Origin: Hyphomicrobiales bacterium
GTDB taxonomy: Bacteria; Pseudomonadota; Alphaproteobacteria; Rhizobiales; Beijerinckiaceae
Direction of reading: 5' to 3'
Assembly: GCA_930633525.1 (NCBI GenBank)
Contig: CAKNFP010000002.1
Location: 1,240,001-1,304,000 of the forward strand
DNA: 64,000 bases
Shown: positions 54,747-63,609 of the stretch, piece after piece
How the letters are laid out: each line of letters starts with the position of its first letter
Numbering within the stretch: position 1 is the first letter of the stretch
Notes under the pieces: model-generated
The model's input: the letters and a program-made list of their open reading frames with translations, nothing else
Told to the model about the DNA's origin: nothing
The model's database searches: none
Position numbers and translations under genes: made by a program

Positions 54747-55884
54747 TCAAGCAATGTGTGACGTGAATGCGATTTCGGACAGATCGTCCGGCGCCGCGCC
54801 GGACGGGGTCATCCGCCAGGGCTTGGCGGGATCGAAAATCGCGATGGTGACGCTATTGGCCTTGGTGGCCTTCAGGAGATCGAGCACTTGCCTGGGGTAG
54901 ACCTTGAAGGCCTGCGCGCCCTCGCGCTCGCCATCTGTCGCCACCGACGCCGCGACCTCTTCCGCCCCGTCGCCGCCGATGGAATCGCGCACGGATAGCG
55001 ACAGCGTCTCGCTCGCCGTGAAATCAATGGCGACGGCGCGGCTGCTCGCTTCCTTCGCGACAAGCACGCCGGAGAGGCGATCGAGCGCCGCCGCCAGCGG
55101 CGCCCGCTCCACGGTGATGACATGCCAGGGCTCACGCGGGAACTGGCCATCAAAGTCCGGCCATTGCGCCTCCACCACCTTCGTGGTGAGGGTGACGCCG
55201 TTGCCTTCCACCCGAATGAGATTGGCCGCGAGGTGCAGCGTGATGCTGGCGCTGTCGGCCGCGATCTTGATGAGGCTGGGCGCAACCTCGCGCGGCACGA
55301 TGGCGCTCGCGCTGCCCTCCGCATCCTCCACCAGGGGCGCGGTGCGGCGCGTGTACATCCTGCGGCAATAGGCATCGACCCTGAGATCACCGCCACACAG
55401 GGACAACCGCGTGCCGGCGTTCTGCCAGTCCTTGTCATCAGCCTGGGCATGGGCCACGGCCGCCATGGCCTCCGCCAGCTCGGCCCCGGCGATAATGAGG
55501 CGCGTGGCGTCGTCCGGCGCGATGAGGCGCGGGAAGTCCTCCGCCAGCAACGACGGCATCTTGTAGCGCGACCGTCCGCATTGCACGGTGACGTCGGCGC
55601 CCTGGGGGGTGAGGCGGATGACGCTGCCGGCGGGCATGCCGCGCACCAGGTCCACCAGCTGCTTCGCCGGCAAGGCGACGGCGAAATTCTCATCCCACTC
55701 GGCGCGGGTGATATCCGCCCGCACCTCGCAATCAAGATTGCTGCCCATGGCATGGGCACCCTCGCCATTGCCGGCCGCCAGGAGGAGATGCGCGGCGATC
55801 GGGGATGGGTGACTTGGTTGGGGTGATGCGCGACGCGGCCTCAAGGGCGGGCAAGAGGTGGTCGCGCTCGACGGTGAGGCTCAC
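54747..55884 (-). pseudogene. Extra DNA polymerase III beta clamp (DnaN-like), frameshifted
   Basis: A plasmid-type sliding-clamp homologue. It starts with GTG at 55884 (SLTVERDHLLPALEAASRITPTKSPI), the normal DnaN opening, only 5 bases from the end of the IS6 copy. One extra C in the run near 55800 shifts the frame; the rest (IAAHLLLAAGNGEGAHAMGSNLDCEVR to the stop at 54747) is open for about 350 residues and includes ALPAKQLVDLVRGMP and the third-domain segment RAPLAAALDRLSGVLV. If the shift is real the clamp is dead; if it is an error, this is a second beta clamp with its promoter removed by the IS. Confidence 0.8.
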
Positions 55885-55889
55885 GGGCG

Positions 55890-56707
55890 GGTTGTGTCGC
55901 AAACTTTTCATCAATGGGAAAGTGGCATGGAGGCGATCCAATCGGGATCAGCATGATGTTCAAAGGTCGCCACTTCGATCAGTCTGTCATCCTGCTATGC
56001 GTGCGCTGGTATCTGGCTTACAATTTGAGCCTGCGCGATCTGGAGGAGATGATGGCTGAGCGCGGCGTCTGTGTGGATCACGCGACCATTAATCGCTGGG
56101 TCAGGCGCTTCTCGCCAATGCTGCTGGAACGCTTCAACCGCCGCAAGCGCGCTGTATCCGGCAAATGGCATATGGACGAAACCTACATCAAGGTCCGCGG
56201 TCAGTGGATGTACCTCTATCGCGCCATCGACAGTGTCGGCGATACGGTGGAGTTCCTGCTGCGCGAGCAACGCGATCTGCTGGCGGCCAAGCGCTTTCTG
56301 CGCAAAGCACTGCACCGGCATGGTCGGCCCGACTGCATTGTTATCGACGGCAGCCAAACCAATCAGGAAGCTATCATCGCCTGTGACAGCGAAAGCCGGT
56401 TACGGGATCGAACGGCCAGAGCCCTGAAGCCGATCCGAATACGCGGCAGCCAATATCTCAACAACCGGATCGAGCAGGATCACCGGCGCATCAAGCGCCG
56501 GGTCAGACCGATGATGGGGTTCAAGGCGTTCTCATCAGCTGAGGCTACATTGGCCGGCCTCGAGATGGTTCATATGATGCGCAAGCATCAGGGACGTTTT
56601 GCCTTCAACCCGAGGCCAACCCTGAAGACGCAATTCGAGGCAATCGCCGCCTGAAAGCCGTTAAGACAATGCAGTCTTTAAACGATCTCAGAATTTGCGA
56701 CACAACC
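55890..56707 (+). mobile_element. IS6-family insertion sequence, copy 2
   Basis: An 818-bp copy with the same GGTTGTGTCGCAAA terminal repeats as 41732-42549, in the opposite orientation. It inserted directly upstream of the DnaN-like start on one side and into an IS701-like relic on the other. The two copies bracket 13,340 bases. Confidence 0.92.
55953..56654 (+). CDS. IS6-family transposase
   Basis: The same 233-residue transposase as in copy 1, identical in its translated sequence, with the three catalytic acids intact. The identity indicates that the two copies separated recently. Confidence 0.92.
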   Translation: MMFKGRHFDQSVILLCVRWYLAYNLSLRDLEEMMAERGVCVDHATINRWVRRFSPMLLERFNRRKRAVSGKWHMDETYIKVRGQWMYLYRAIDSVGDTVEFLLREQRDLLAAKRFLRKALHRHGRPDCIVIDGSQTNQEAIIACDSESRLRDRTARALKPIRIRGSQYLNNRIEQDHRRIKRRVRPMMGFKAFSSAEATLAGLEMVHMMRKHQGRFAFNPRPTLKTQFEAIAA

Positions 56708-57099
56708 TTTCATACGCCTGCCGAACCGGTATATAGACATGCAATGCGGCACGCATGTATTACCCTGCTTAAGAAAGCCCGTCATCATCGATGACCAGAA
56801 CCGCAGCATCTGTGGCAAGGTGTTCAACGACATACTCTCGCACGACGTCGCGAAGGGTGTTCGCGTCCCAAAGGGCCTGTTGCCGCCACGGGCCGGGATC
56901 ACCGGCCGCCTCAGCGCGCATCCACCTGTCTTATGCCGCTCGTCACCCAGCAAGCCGTCCGGGAAAAGGTTCGCCGAGGCTGCACGCATTCCTGCGTAAA
57001 TAGTCCGCGCAGGCGAGCCCTCACGTCGCGCAACGATGATGCCCAAAGCTCAAGCGTGGTCTCGATTGATGCACCCGCCATCCATGACCTCCGAAGCAT
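56708..57099 (-). pseudogene. IS701-like transposase N-terminal relic
   Basis: Pieces of an IS701-type (DDE) transposase on the minus strand. It opens with ETTLELWASSLRDVRARLRGLFTQE, shifts into DGLLGDERHKTG, then after further shifts gives VIDDDGLLKQG-like and YTGSAG-like segments up to the IS6 boundary. Several frameshifts and loss of most of the gene make it inert. The 16 bases next to the IS6 copy belong to this relic. Confidence 0.65.
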
Positions 57100-57504
57100 G
57101 GAGACCCATCGCTTCAGATCAAAGATAAATATGCAACTGTAATGCTAGCGAAGTGCAGTCGCTTTCTGGCTCGCATAGGATTTGATAGTTAGTTTCAGCC
57201 GATCAAGCCGACCTCGTTCGACAACAGAGATTTGCTGTACAAACTGCAGTAAAATCCGATATTTATCGAAATTTGGCAATGTGTCATTTGTCCGAATACT
57301 GTCAAGATCAGTCTGTCGCGCAAGGCAAGGATCTGCAGATCGCCTAAGCTCGGACGGTGATCAAACCCATCTGCCTCCAATCCCTGATTCCGAAAGCAGG
57401 CATACCGCACCCATTGACATGCCAACTGATATATTACACGATATTCCTGAACTCGTGGAGCCGCCCTTCCAGCGGTCACCGGTGACCAAAAAAGGGGAAC
57501 TATC
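57100..57504. promoter_or_regulatory. Promoter region of the amino-acid importer cluster
   Basis: About 400 bases with no recognisable gene; moderately AT-rich, ending in AAAAAAGGGGAAC, the ribosome site of the binding-protein gene. No clear operator was identified. Confidence 0.45.
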
Positions 57505-58356
57505 GTGTCTATTAGATCCATATCTTCCGCCATTTTCATGACCATTTTCTCGATGGCTCCGGCCTCTGCCGACGACCTGCCGAAGGGCGCTCTGCTACAG
57601 GCGGGCGAGATCGCCATGGCTGCCGACTTTGCCGCCGCACCGAACCAGTTCATCAACAAGGACGGTAAGATGGACGGTCTCAACTACGACCTTTGCGGCG
57701 GCCTTGCCCAAAAGATGGGCCTGAAGATCCAATGGACCAACTTGGCGTTTCCGGGCCTGGTTCCCGGTCTGCAGGCGCGTCGTTTCGATGGTCTCTGCAC
57801 TGCGATCTTCATCAATCCCGACCGCCTAAAGATCATGAACATGGTGCCCTACGTGCAGTGGGGCGAAGGCCTGATGGTCGCTAAGGACAGCGACCTCGGC
57901 AAGTGCGCTTACAAGAGCGGCGAAGACGCTTCCTACGATGCCTGCTTCGATACGCTTGCCGGCAAATCCGTCTCCGTAGCCGCAAGCGGAACCACCAATA
58001 GAAATCTAAGGGGACACAGCCAGCGGATGGTCGGCAAGGGCCTCGCCCCCATCGATATCCGCGCCTTCGACAGCAACTCGGAAGCGATTCAGGCGATTGC
58101 TGCCGGCCAGGCCGTCGCTGCTTATCTCAACGATCCGCAGGCGGCGTACTACATCAACAACACCAACCCAAATTTCAAGCTGTCCTTCACCGGCTATGCC
58201 TCCAACCAGCTGGCACTGGCCGTCATGAAGGACAACACGGCGCTCGCCGATGCGCTCGTCAAGGGTCTCGAAGCTTTGAAAGCCGATGGCAGCTATGCCA
58301 AAATCCTTGCCAAGTGGGGCGTGGCGGAAGTTCCTTCCTTCACCTACTCCAAGTAA
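57505..58356 (+). CDS. Polar amino-acid-type ABC substrate-binding protein (family 3)
   Basis: A 283-residue periplasmic binding protein. It starts with GTG at 57505 after AAAGGGGAAC; the signal peptide runs to PASADD. The mature part shows the family-3 pattern: FINKDGKMDGLNYDLCGGLAQKMGLKIQWTNLAFPGLVPGLQARRFDGLCTAIFI, and AGQAVAAYLNDPQAAYYI later. A disulfide may join the CAYKSGEDASYDACF cysteines. It feeds the permease 80 bases downstream and the fused permease-ATPase at 60271. The ligand is probably a basic or diamino acid, given the enzyme in the cluster (inference). Confidence 0.92.
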   Translation: MSIRSISSAIFMTIFSMAPASADDLPKGALLQAGEIAMAADFAAAPNQFINKDGKMDGLNYDLCGGLAQKMGLKIQWTNLAFPGLVPGLQARRFDGLCTAIFINPDRLKIMNMVPYVQWGEGLMVAKDSDLGKCAYKSGEDASYDACFDTLAGKSVSVAASGTTNRNLRGHSQRMVGKGLAPIDIRAFDSNSEAIQAIAAGQAVAAYLNDPQAAYYINNTNPNFKLSFTGYASNQLALAVMKDNTALADALVKGLEALKADGSYAKILAKWGVAEVPSFTYSK

Positions 58357-58438
58357 ATTCGCCTGAGCAGAAGCAATTGCCCGCAAGGGCGACGGCGGTA
58401 TCGTATTTGCGGTTCGCCGTCTTGACCGGTGAATATTA

Positions 58439-59134
58439 GTGATCTGGGACTTCGATACCTTCTGGACCTACCTCTTCAACCGCGAGATTGCGATGGCAGC
58501 GCTGGTGACTCTTGTCGTCGCCACCGTCGCCCAGGTGCTTGCGACGGTCGTCGGTTTCTTCGTCGCGCTCATGCTCCGCGGGCGCGTGGCCTTCAAGCGT
58601 TTCGCGCAGACTTATGTGTGGGCGTTTCGCGGCATTCCGCCGCTCGTGCTGCTTCTCCTGTTCTATTTCGGCCTCCCTCAGCTCGGGTTGCGCCTTTCGG
58701 TGCTGCAGGCGGGCGTCGCGGGGCTTTCCTTATATGCTTCCGCCTATATGGCCGAAATCTTCCGGGCGGCTTTCGATACAATCGATCGCGGCCAGCACGA
58801 GGCGGCATGGTCGCTCGGATACTCGCGCCTCGAGACCATGCGGTCCGTGCTTCTGCCGCAAGCTCTGAGAATCATCCTGCCGCCGTTCGGCAACGAGTTC
58901 ACCTCGATGATGCGCACCACGTCGCTGCTGTCGGTGATCTCGTTCCAGGAACTCGTCCGCGTCACGACGATGGCGATCAACGAGACCTTCCGTCCCTTCG
59001 AACTCTATTCCGTCGCCGCGCTTTATTACCTCGCGATGACGACCGGTTGGATGCTGATCCAGCACCTCCTTGAACGCGCTGCGCTGCATGGCAACCGGCG
59101 CGACGCCACCCCCTTGTCCTTAACAGAGCACTGA
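58439..59134 (+). CDS. Amino-acid ABC transporter permease (HisM/HisQ type)
   Basis: A 231-residue inner-membrane protein with about five hydrophobic segments and the family motif RGIPPLVLLLLFYFGLP, the docking loop YMAEIFRAAFDTIDRGQHEAAWSLGYSRLETMRSVLLPQALRIILPPFGNEF. It starts with GTG. It would pair with the permease half of the fused protein at 60271, forming a heterodimeric channel, with the dehydrogenase gene inserted between them. Confidence 0.92.
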   Translation: MIWDFDTFWTYLFNREIAMAALVTLVVATVAQVLATVVGFFVALMLRGRVAFKRFAQTYVWAFRGIPPLVLLLLFYFGLPQLGLRLSVLQAGVAGLSLYASAYMAEIFRAAFDTIDRGQHEAAWSLGYSRLETMRSVLLPQALRIILPPFGNEFTSMMRTTSLLSVISFQELVRVTTMAINETFRPFELYSVAALYYLAMTTGWMLIQHLLERAALHGNRRDATPLSLTEH

Positions 59135-59142
59135 GCAGGAAA

Positions 59143-60267
59143 ATGACTGGTACCACCACGAGGACGGCAAACATCGTTCTCTATGGCGTCGGCGCACTGG
59201 GAGGCCTTGTAATGAAGGCACTGCAGGCGGATTACCCGATGATCCGGGTCGTCGGCGCGATCGATCACGATCCGGCGAAGACCGGCAAGCGGCTTCAGGA
59301 GCTGTTTCCGATGAACGAGGGTATCGACGGGATCGTCGTCGCCCCGGACCTCAAGTCCTGCCTCGAGGCGGTCGGCGAAAAGGTTGACGTGGTACTGCAC
59401 ATGACGGAATCGAAGCCGGCGGCGATCGAGGCGCAACTTGGCGAAATCCTCGAAGCCGGCATCAACGTGGTTTCGGCCGCCGAATCCATGTTCTATCCCG
59501 GCCTGCGCTATTCCGGCTTCACCGAGCGACTGCATGCGCTCGCTGTTTCCAAGGGTGTGACGATCACCGGCGCGGGCATCAATCCCGGCTACATCTTCGA
59601 TGCCATTCCGTTGACACTCGCGCGTGCGACCAGCGACGTCAAATCGGTGACGCTGACGCGTGCTATCGACGTTACCGGCACTGGCCCGGGCGATATCGAA
59701 CATGTCGGCTATGGTCTGTGGCCGGACGAGTTCAAGCAGAAGATCGCCGCCGGGCAAATCGAGGGGCATATGGGCATGCCGGAGTCGATCGTGCTGATCG
59801 CCGAGCGGCTGAACATGGATATCGACAGGATCGAGGAGCGGTGGGAGACGGAAACGGCTTCCTTCCCGGTCGATTCCGGCGATGCCAGCCTCGGCATCCT
59901 GGAAGCCGGCCGCGTGATCGGTATCAGCCAGTATGCCGAAGGCAAGCGCGGCGACGAGACGGTGATCTCGATGAGCCTCATCATGTATTACCAGCCGGAA
60001 AAGTTCGGGCTGGAGATCGCGGACCGGATCGAGATCGTCGGCGCCCATCATATCCGGGCAAGCCTCGTGCCAGCGGCGCTGTCGCTGTTCGGCGCGGCCA
60101 ACACCGTCGTCAACTGTGTGCAGGATGTCCTGTCAGCAGCGCCCGGCGTGGCGAACATCCTCGATTTCGGCATGGGCGGCGCAAACCGCAGCGGCTTCAC
60201 CTATGCGGTCGATCCGGACCAGCCGCCCCGCCCCGGCCGGATGTCCCTCGTCAAGAAGGCAATCTGA
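59143..60267 (+). CDS. NAD(P)-dependent dehydrogenase, 2,4-diaminopentanoate dehydrogenase-like
   Basis: A 374-residue cytoplasmic enzyme. The Rossmann start NIVLYGVGALGGLVMKALQAD and the second part VVSAAESMFYPGL, ITGAGINPGYIFDAIPLTLA with later HIRASLVPAALSLFGAANTVVN match the dihydrodipicolinate-reductase-related family that includes 2,4-diaminopentanoate dehydrogenase (ornithine fermentation). That enzyme deaminates a diamino acid oxidatively. The gene is flanked within 10 bases by two importer genes, so it likely acts on the imported ligand. The exact substrate here is not established; amino-acid dehydrogenases of this family are diverse. Confidence 0.85.
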   Translation: MTGTTTRTANIVLYGVGALGGLVMKALQADYPMIRVVGAIDHDPAKTGKRLQELFPMNEGIDGIVVAPDLKSCLEAVGEKVDVVLHMTESKPAAIEAQLGEILEAGINVVSAAESMFYPGLRYSGFTERLHALAVSKGVTITGAGINPGYIFDAIPLTLARATSDVKSVTLTRAIDVTGTGPGDIEHVGYGLWPDEFKQKIAAGQIEGHMGMPESIVLIAERLNMDIDRIEERWETETASFPVDSGDASLGILEAGRVIGISQYAEGKRGDETVISMSLIMYYQPEKFGLEIADRIEIVGAHHIRASLVPAALSLFGAANTVVNCVQDVLSAAPGVANILDFGMGGANRSGFTYAVDPDQPPRPGRMSLVKKAI

Positions 60268-60270
60268 CCG

Positions 60271-61812
60271 ATGCCCTGGGACTCGGCGTTGTTTTCCGGA
60301 ATGCTGTTTTCGCCGACCATGGCCTGGGCGGCGTGGACGACGCTCTGGATCGCGACGCTCTGCCAGACGCTTGGAACCCTGATCGGGTTCCTCGTTGCGC
60401 CGATGATGTTGGGGAAACCGCGTCTACCGCGGCTGTTCGCCTTCGTTTATCTCTGGATCTTCCGCGGCACGCCGCTTCTGGTGCAGATCCTGTTCTTCTA
60501 TGCGGTGCTGCCGCTGCTCGGCATGCGGCTGTCGGTGCTGACGACCGGCATCCTTGCGCTGTCCCTCAACGAGGGGCCGCGCATGGCGGAAATCATCCGC
60601 GCCGGGCTGATTTCGGTTTCCCCGGATCAGCGGGAGGCGGCGGCATCGCTTGGCCTCAAGCGGCTGCAGACGTTTTTCCTGGTCGTGCTGCCGCAGGCAC
60701 TGCGCGCCATCATCCCGCCGCTCGGCAACAATTACAGCTACATGATCAAGGCGACGTCGCTGCTGTCGGCGATCTCGGTCAGCGAGCTTCTCAGAAACTC
60801 GCAGCAGTTGGCCCAGGCGACTGGCCATCCGCTGGAAATCTACGCGGCGGCGGCCTGCTGGTACATGGGCATGATCAGCCTCATCATGATCGCCCAGTCG
60901 TTCATCGAAAAGCGCCTGCATCGCGCGGACCGGCAAAGGCGCGAAGTCGTGCATGTCGAGCGGCCCGTCGATGTCCAGTCCGCCGTGCTGCATCCCTTCG
61001 ATCTGTCGATCGGTGCGCCGCTGCTGCAGGCGAGCAATATCAGGAAGCGGCTGGGCAGCACGCTCGCGGTTGACGACGTCAGCCTCAGTATTCATCCCGG
61101 CGAAGTGATCGTGGTGATCGGTCCCTCGGGGTCCGGCAAATCGACGCTGCTGCGCTGCCTGAACTATCTGGAATCGCCGGATAGCGGCGCGCTTCTTCTG
61201 GAAGGGGAGGCATTCGGTCCGAGCCGCCTGAAAGAAGGGTCGGCCGCTGCCTTCGATCGCAAGGCGTTCGAGCGGCAGAGACGGCGGATCGGCATGGTCT
61301 TCCAGCGCTTCAACCTCTTCAGCCACATGACGGCGCAGGAAAACATCGCGCGTGGCCTTGTCCGGGTTCTCGGCAGGCCGCGGTTCGACGCGCGAAAGCG
61401 GGCCGTCGACCTGTTGCGCGAATTCGGCCTGTCCGGGCTCGAACATAAATATCCGTCCGAACTCTCCGGCGGCCAGAAGCAGCGCGTCGCCATCGCCCGT
61501 TCGATCTCGATGGAGCCGGCGCTGATGCTGTTCGACGAGCCGACATCCGCGCTCGATCCGGAGACGGTCGGCGACGTGCTCGGCGCCATGCAGAAGCTCG
61601 CCCGCCAGGGCATGACTATGGTGATCGTCACGCATGAAATGGGATTTGCGCGCTCGGTGGCGGACCGGATCGTCGTGATGGATCACGGTCGCATCATCGA
61701 ACACGGCACAGCGGATCAGGTCTTCGGAAATCCGCTTCACGAGCGGACGCGGACGTTCCTGGCACAATTGGCGGACGTTGCTCCCCGCAGGCAGGCCATA
61801 CCTGCGGAATAG
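60271..61812 (+). CDS. Fused amino-acid ABC permease and ATPase
   Basis: A 513-residue fusion. Residues about 1-215 form a His/Glu/Gln-type permease with RGTPLLVQILFFYAVLP and the docking loop NEGPRMAEIIRAGLISVSPDQREAAASLGLKRLQTFFLVVLPQALRAIIPPLGNNY. After a short linker a complete ATPase follows: Walker A GPSGSGKST, signature LSGGQKQRVAIARSI, Walker B MLFDEPTSALD, switch VTHEMGFA. It starts 3 bases after the dehydrogenase gene. It should assemble with the permease at 58439. Confidence 0.94.
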   Translation: MPWDSALFSGMLFSPTMAWAAWTTLWIATLCQTLGTLIGFLVAPMMLGKPRLPRLFAFVYLWIFRGTPLLVQILFFYAVLPLLGMRLSVLTTGILALSLNEGPRMAEIIRAGLISVSPDQREAAASLGLKRLQTFFLVVLPQALRAIIPPLGNNYSYMIKATSLLSAISVSELLRNSQQLAQATGHPLEIYAAAACWYMGMISLIMIAQSFIEKRLHRADRQRREVVHVERPVDVQSAVLHPFDLSIGAPLLQASNIRKRLGSTLAVDDVSLSIHPGEVIVVIGPSGSGKSTLLRCLNYLESPDSGALLLEGEAFGPSRLKEGSAAAFDRKAFERQRRRIGMVFQRFNLFSHMTAQENIARGLVRVLGRPRFDARKRAVDLLREFGLSGLEHKYPSELSGGQKQRVAIARSISMEPALMLFDEPTSALDPETVGDVLGAMQKLARQGMTMVIVTHEMGFARSVADRIVVMDHGRIIEHGTADQVFGNPLHERTRTFLAQLADVAPRRQAIPAE

Positions 61813-62001
61813 AGTGCAGGCCTAACACTAAGGGCTTGTTTCCGCGCCAGCAGTCGGTCCCGCCGGACGCCTTTTTGCGTCGCGGAATACTTCGCTGCAA
61901 TGCGGCAAAATATCTCGAGAATTAATATTTTTCATTGGACAATTGTGAAATATCTAAAGATATTTCTAGTCGTAAAGTCCCTGGATGGAAGGGTCTCCGC
62001 C

Positions 62002-62850
62002 ATGTCTCTCAATCATACAGGAAGTGCATTTACCGCAGCGTTCGTCTCACTTTTCATTGGTTGTGCGACGGCGGAGGCTGCCGTCGACTGCCCGATCAAG
62101 GTTGCCGATTCCAGCCTTCTCACCCCCGGCGAGGCGGTCGTCTCGATCAACCCGGTTTCGCCGCCGATGCAATATGTCGATCCCAGGTCCGGCGAGCTGA
62201 AGGGTATGCGCGTCGAGGTGGGTGATGCCATTCTCGAGCGGCTCTGCCTGAAGCAGAAGAAGATCCGCGTCGACGATTTCGGCACGATGATTCCGGGCCT
62301 GCAGGCCGGCCGCTGGGACATGATCAACACCGGCGTCTTCTTCACCGACGCTCGCATCAAGATCATCTACATGGTTCGCTACGAGAACCAGGCGATCGCC
62401 GTCTCTACACGTCCGGGCGATGCCGGCAAGTTCAAGGCCGTCGAGGATCTGGCGGGCAAGACGATCGGCGTCGATATCGGCGGCTATGAGGAAAACAAAC
62501 TCAAGCAGCTCGATCAGGAACTTCAGGCGAAGGGCCTGCCGGCGATCAAGATCGCCATCTTCAACGACACCAATATTGACTATCAGGCGCTGAAGGCCGG
62601 CCAGGTGGATGCGAACTTCACCATCGAGGCCGTCGCCAAGGAATATGCCGACCGTGGCATTTCTCAAGTTGCGCTAAAGGGACTTTATCCCTCGCCGGTG
62701 GCGCTTGCCTTCCGCAACAAGGATTTCGCGCTGGCGGTAGCCGACACGCTGACCAAGATGAAGGCGGACGGCAGCTACCAGGCGATCTTCGACAAATACG
62801 GCAAGAGCATCTGGGAAGGCCCGTTCGACGTGAAGGGTCCGGGTATCTGA
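62002..62850 (+). CDS. Polar amino-acid-type ABC substrate-binding protein (family 3)
   Basis: A 282-residue periplasmic protein with signal peptide (SLNHTGSAFTAAFVSLFIGCATAEAA). Family-3 features: MQYVDPRSGELKGMRVEVGDAILERLCLKQKKI, GTMIPGLQAGRWDMINTGVFFT, and DLAGKTIGVDIGGYEENKL. I chose the ATG at 62002 with GGAAGGG upstream; the frame is open 34 codons earlier but without a signal. It belongs to a second importer (permease at 62908, ATPase at 63593). It is paralogous to the protein at 57505 but not close, so it likely binds a related ligand. Confidence 0.9.
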   Translation: MSLNHTGSAFTAAFVSLFIGCATAEAAVDCPIKVADSSLLTPGEAVVSINPVSPPMQYVDPRSGELKGMRVEVGDAILERLCLKQKKIRVDDFGTMIPGLQAGRWDMINTGVFFTDARIKIIYMVRYENQAIAVSTRPGDAGKFKAVEDLAGKTIGVDIGGYEENKLKQLDQELQAKGLPAIKIAIFNDTNIDYQALKAGQVDANFTIEAVAKEYADRGISQVALKGLYPSPVALAFRNKDFALAVADTLTKMKADGSYQAIFDKYGKSIWEGPFDVKGPGI

Positions 62851-62907
62851 TGAAAACGGAGCGCGGGTCACGAGCTCGCCGCTCGTTCTGTTGCGGGGAG
62901 TTTTCCG

Positions 62908-63609
62908 ATGACGGTCTGGAGCTGGTCCGCCTTCTTCGAATACCTGTTCAGCCCCTTCCTGCTTTACGGGGCTTGGACGACAATCTGGCTGACGATCGTT
63001 TCGGCGATCTTGGGCCTCCTGCTGGGGGGGGTGGTCGCAGCCGTCCGCATGAGCGGCGTAGGCTGGCTGCAGAAGATCGCCTTCTTTTACGTCTGGCTGA
63101 TGCGCGGCACGCCGCTGCTCGTGCAGCTCGTCATCATCTATACCGGCCTGCCGCAAATCGGCATCAAGTTCGATGTGGTGACCTGCGCGCTGCTCGGTCT
63201 GGCTCTCAACGAAGCGGCCTATCTATCGGAGATCATCCGCGGGGCGGTGCAATCCGTCGGGGTCGGCCAGCGGAACGCGGCCATGGCGCTCGGGCTGACG
63301 AGATTCCAGGCGATGCGCGACGTCATCCTGCCGCAGGCGACCCGCGTCATGCTGCCGATGCTCGGCAACAGCGTTAACGGGCTTCTGAAGACGACGTCAC
63401 TGACCTCCGCGATCTCGATGGAAGAGCTGTTGCGCCGGACCAACCTTCTCATCCAGGAGCGCTTCCTGACGCTGGAACTCTTCGTCGTCGCGTCGATCTA
63501 TTATCTCGTCATGACCTCCGCTTGGTCGCTCGTCCAGACATGGCTGGAACGGCGCTTCGGGCGCGGATTCGAGGAAGAAGCGAGGTTGGAAAATGCCGAA
63601 CAGCGCTGA
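62908..63609 (+). CDS. Amino-acid ABC transporter permease
   Basis: A 233-residue permease with RGTPLLVQLVIIYTGLP and the docking loop NEAAYLSEIIRGAVQSVGVGQRNAAMALGLTRFQAMRDVILPQATRVMLPMLGN. The ribosome site GGGGAG precedes the ATG. The ATPase gene starts inside its last codons (17-base overlap). No second permease of this system is seen; it may act as a homodimer or share the fused subunit. Confidence 0.92.
   Translation: MTVWSWSAFFEYLFSPFLLYGAWTTIWLTIVSAILGLLLGGVVAAVRMSGVGWLQKIAFFYVWLMRGTPLLVQLVIIYTGLPQIGIKFDVVTCALLGLALNEAAYLSEIIRGAVQSVGVGQRNAAMALGLTRFQAMRDVILPQATRVMLPMLGNSVNGLLKTTSLTSAISMEELLRRTNLLIQERFLTLELFVVASIYYLVMTSAWSLVQTWLERRFGRGFEEEARLENAEQR

Noticed and set aside
41716..56723. 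Simple composite-transposon duplication (8-bp direct repeats) around the IS6 pair
   Set aside because: The outer flanks match as inverted, not direct, repeats and over 16 rather than 8 bases, so a single transposition of the whole unit does not explain them.
60424..61767. A 447-codon minus-strand frame opposite the fused permease-ATPase
   Set aside because: Antisense to a gene with complete Walker and signature motifs; no motif of its own.
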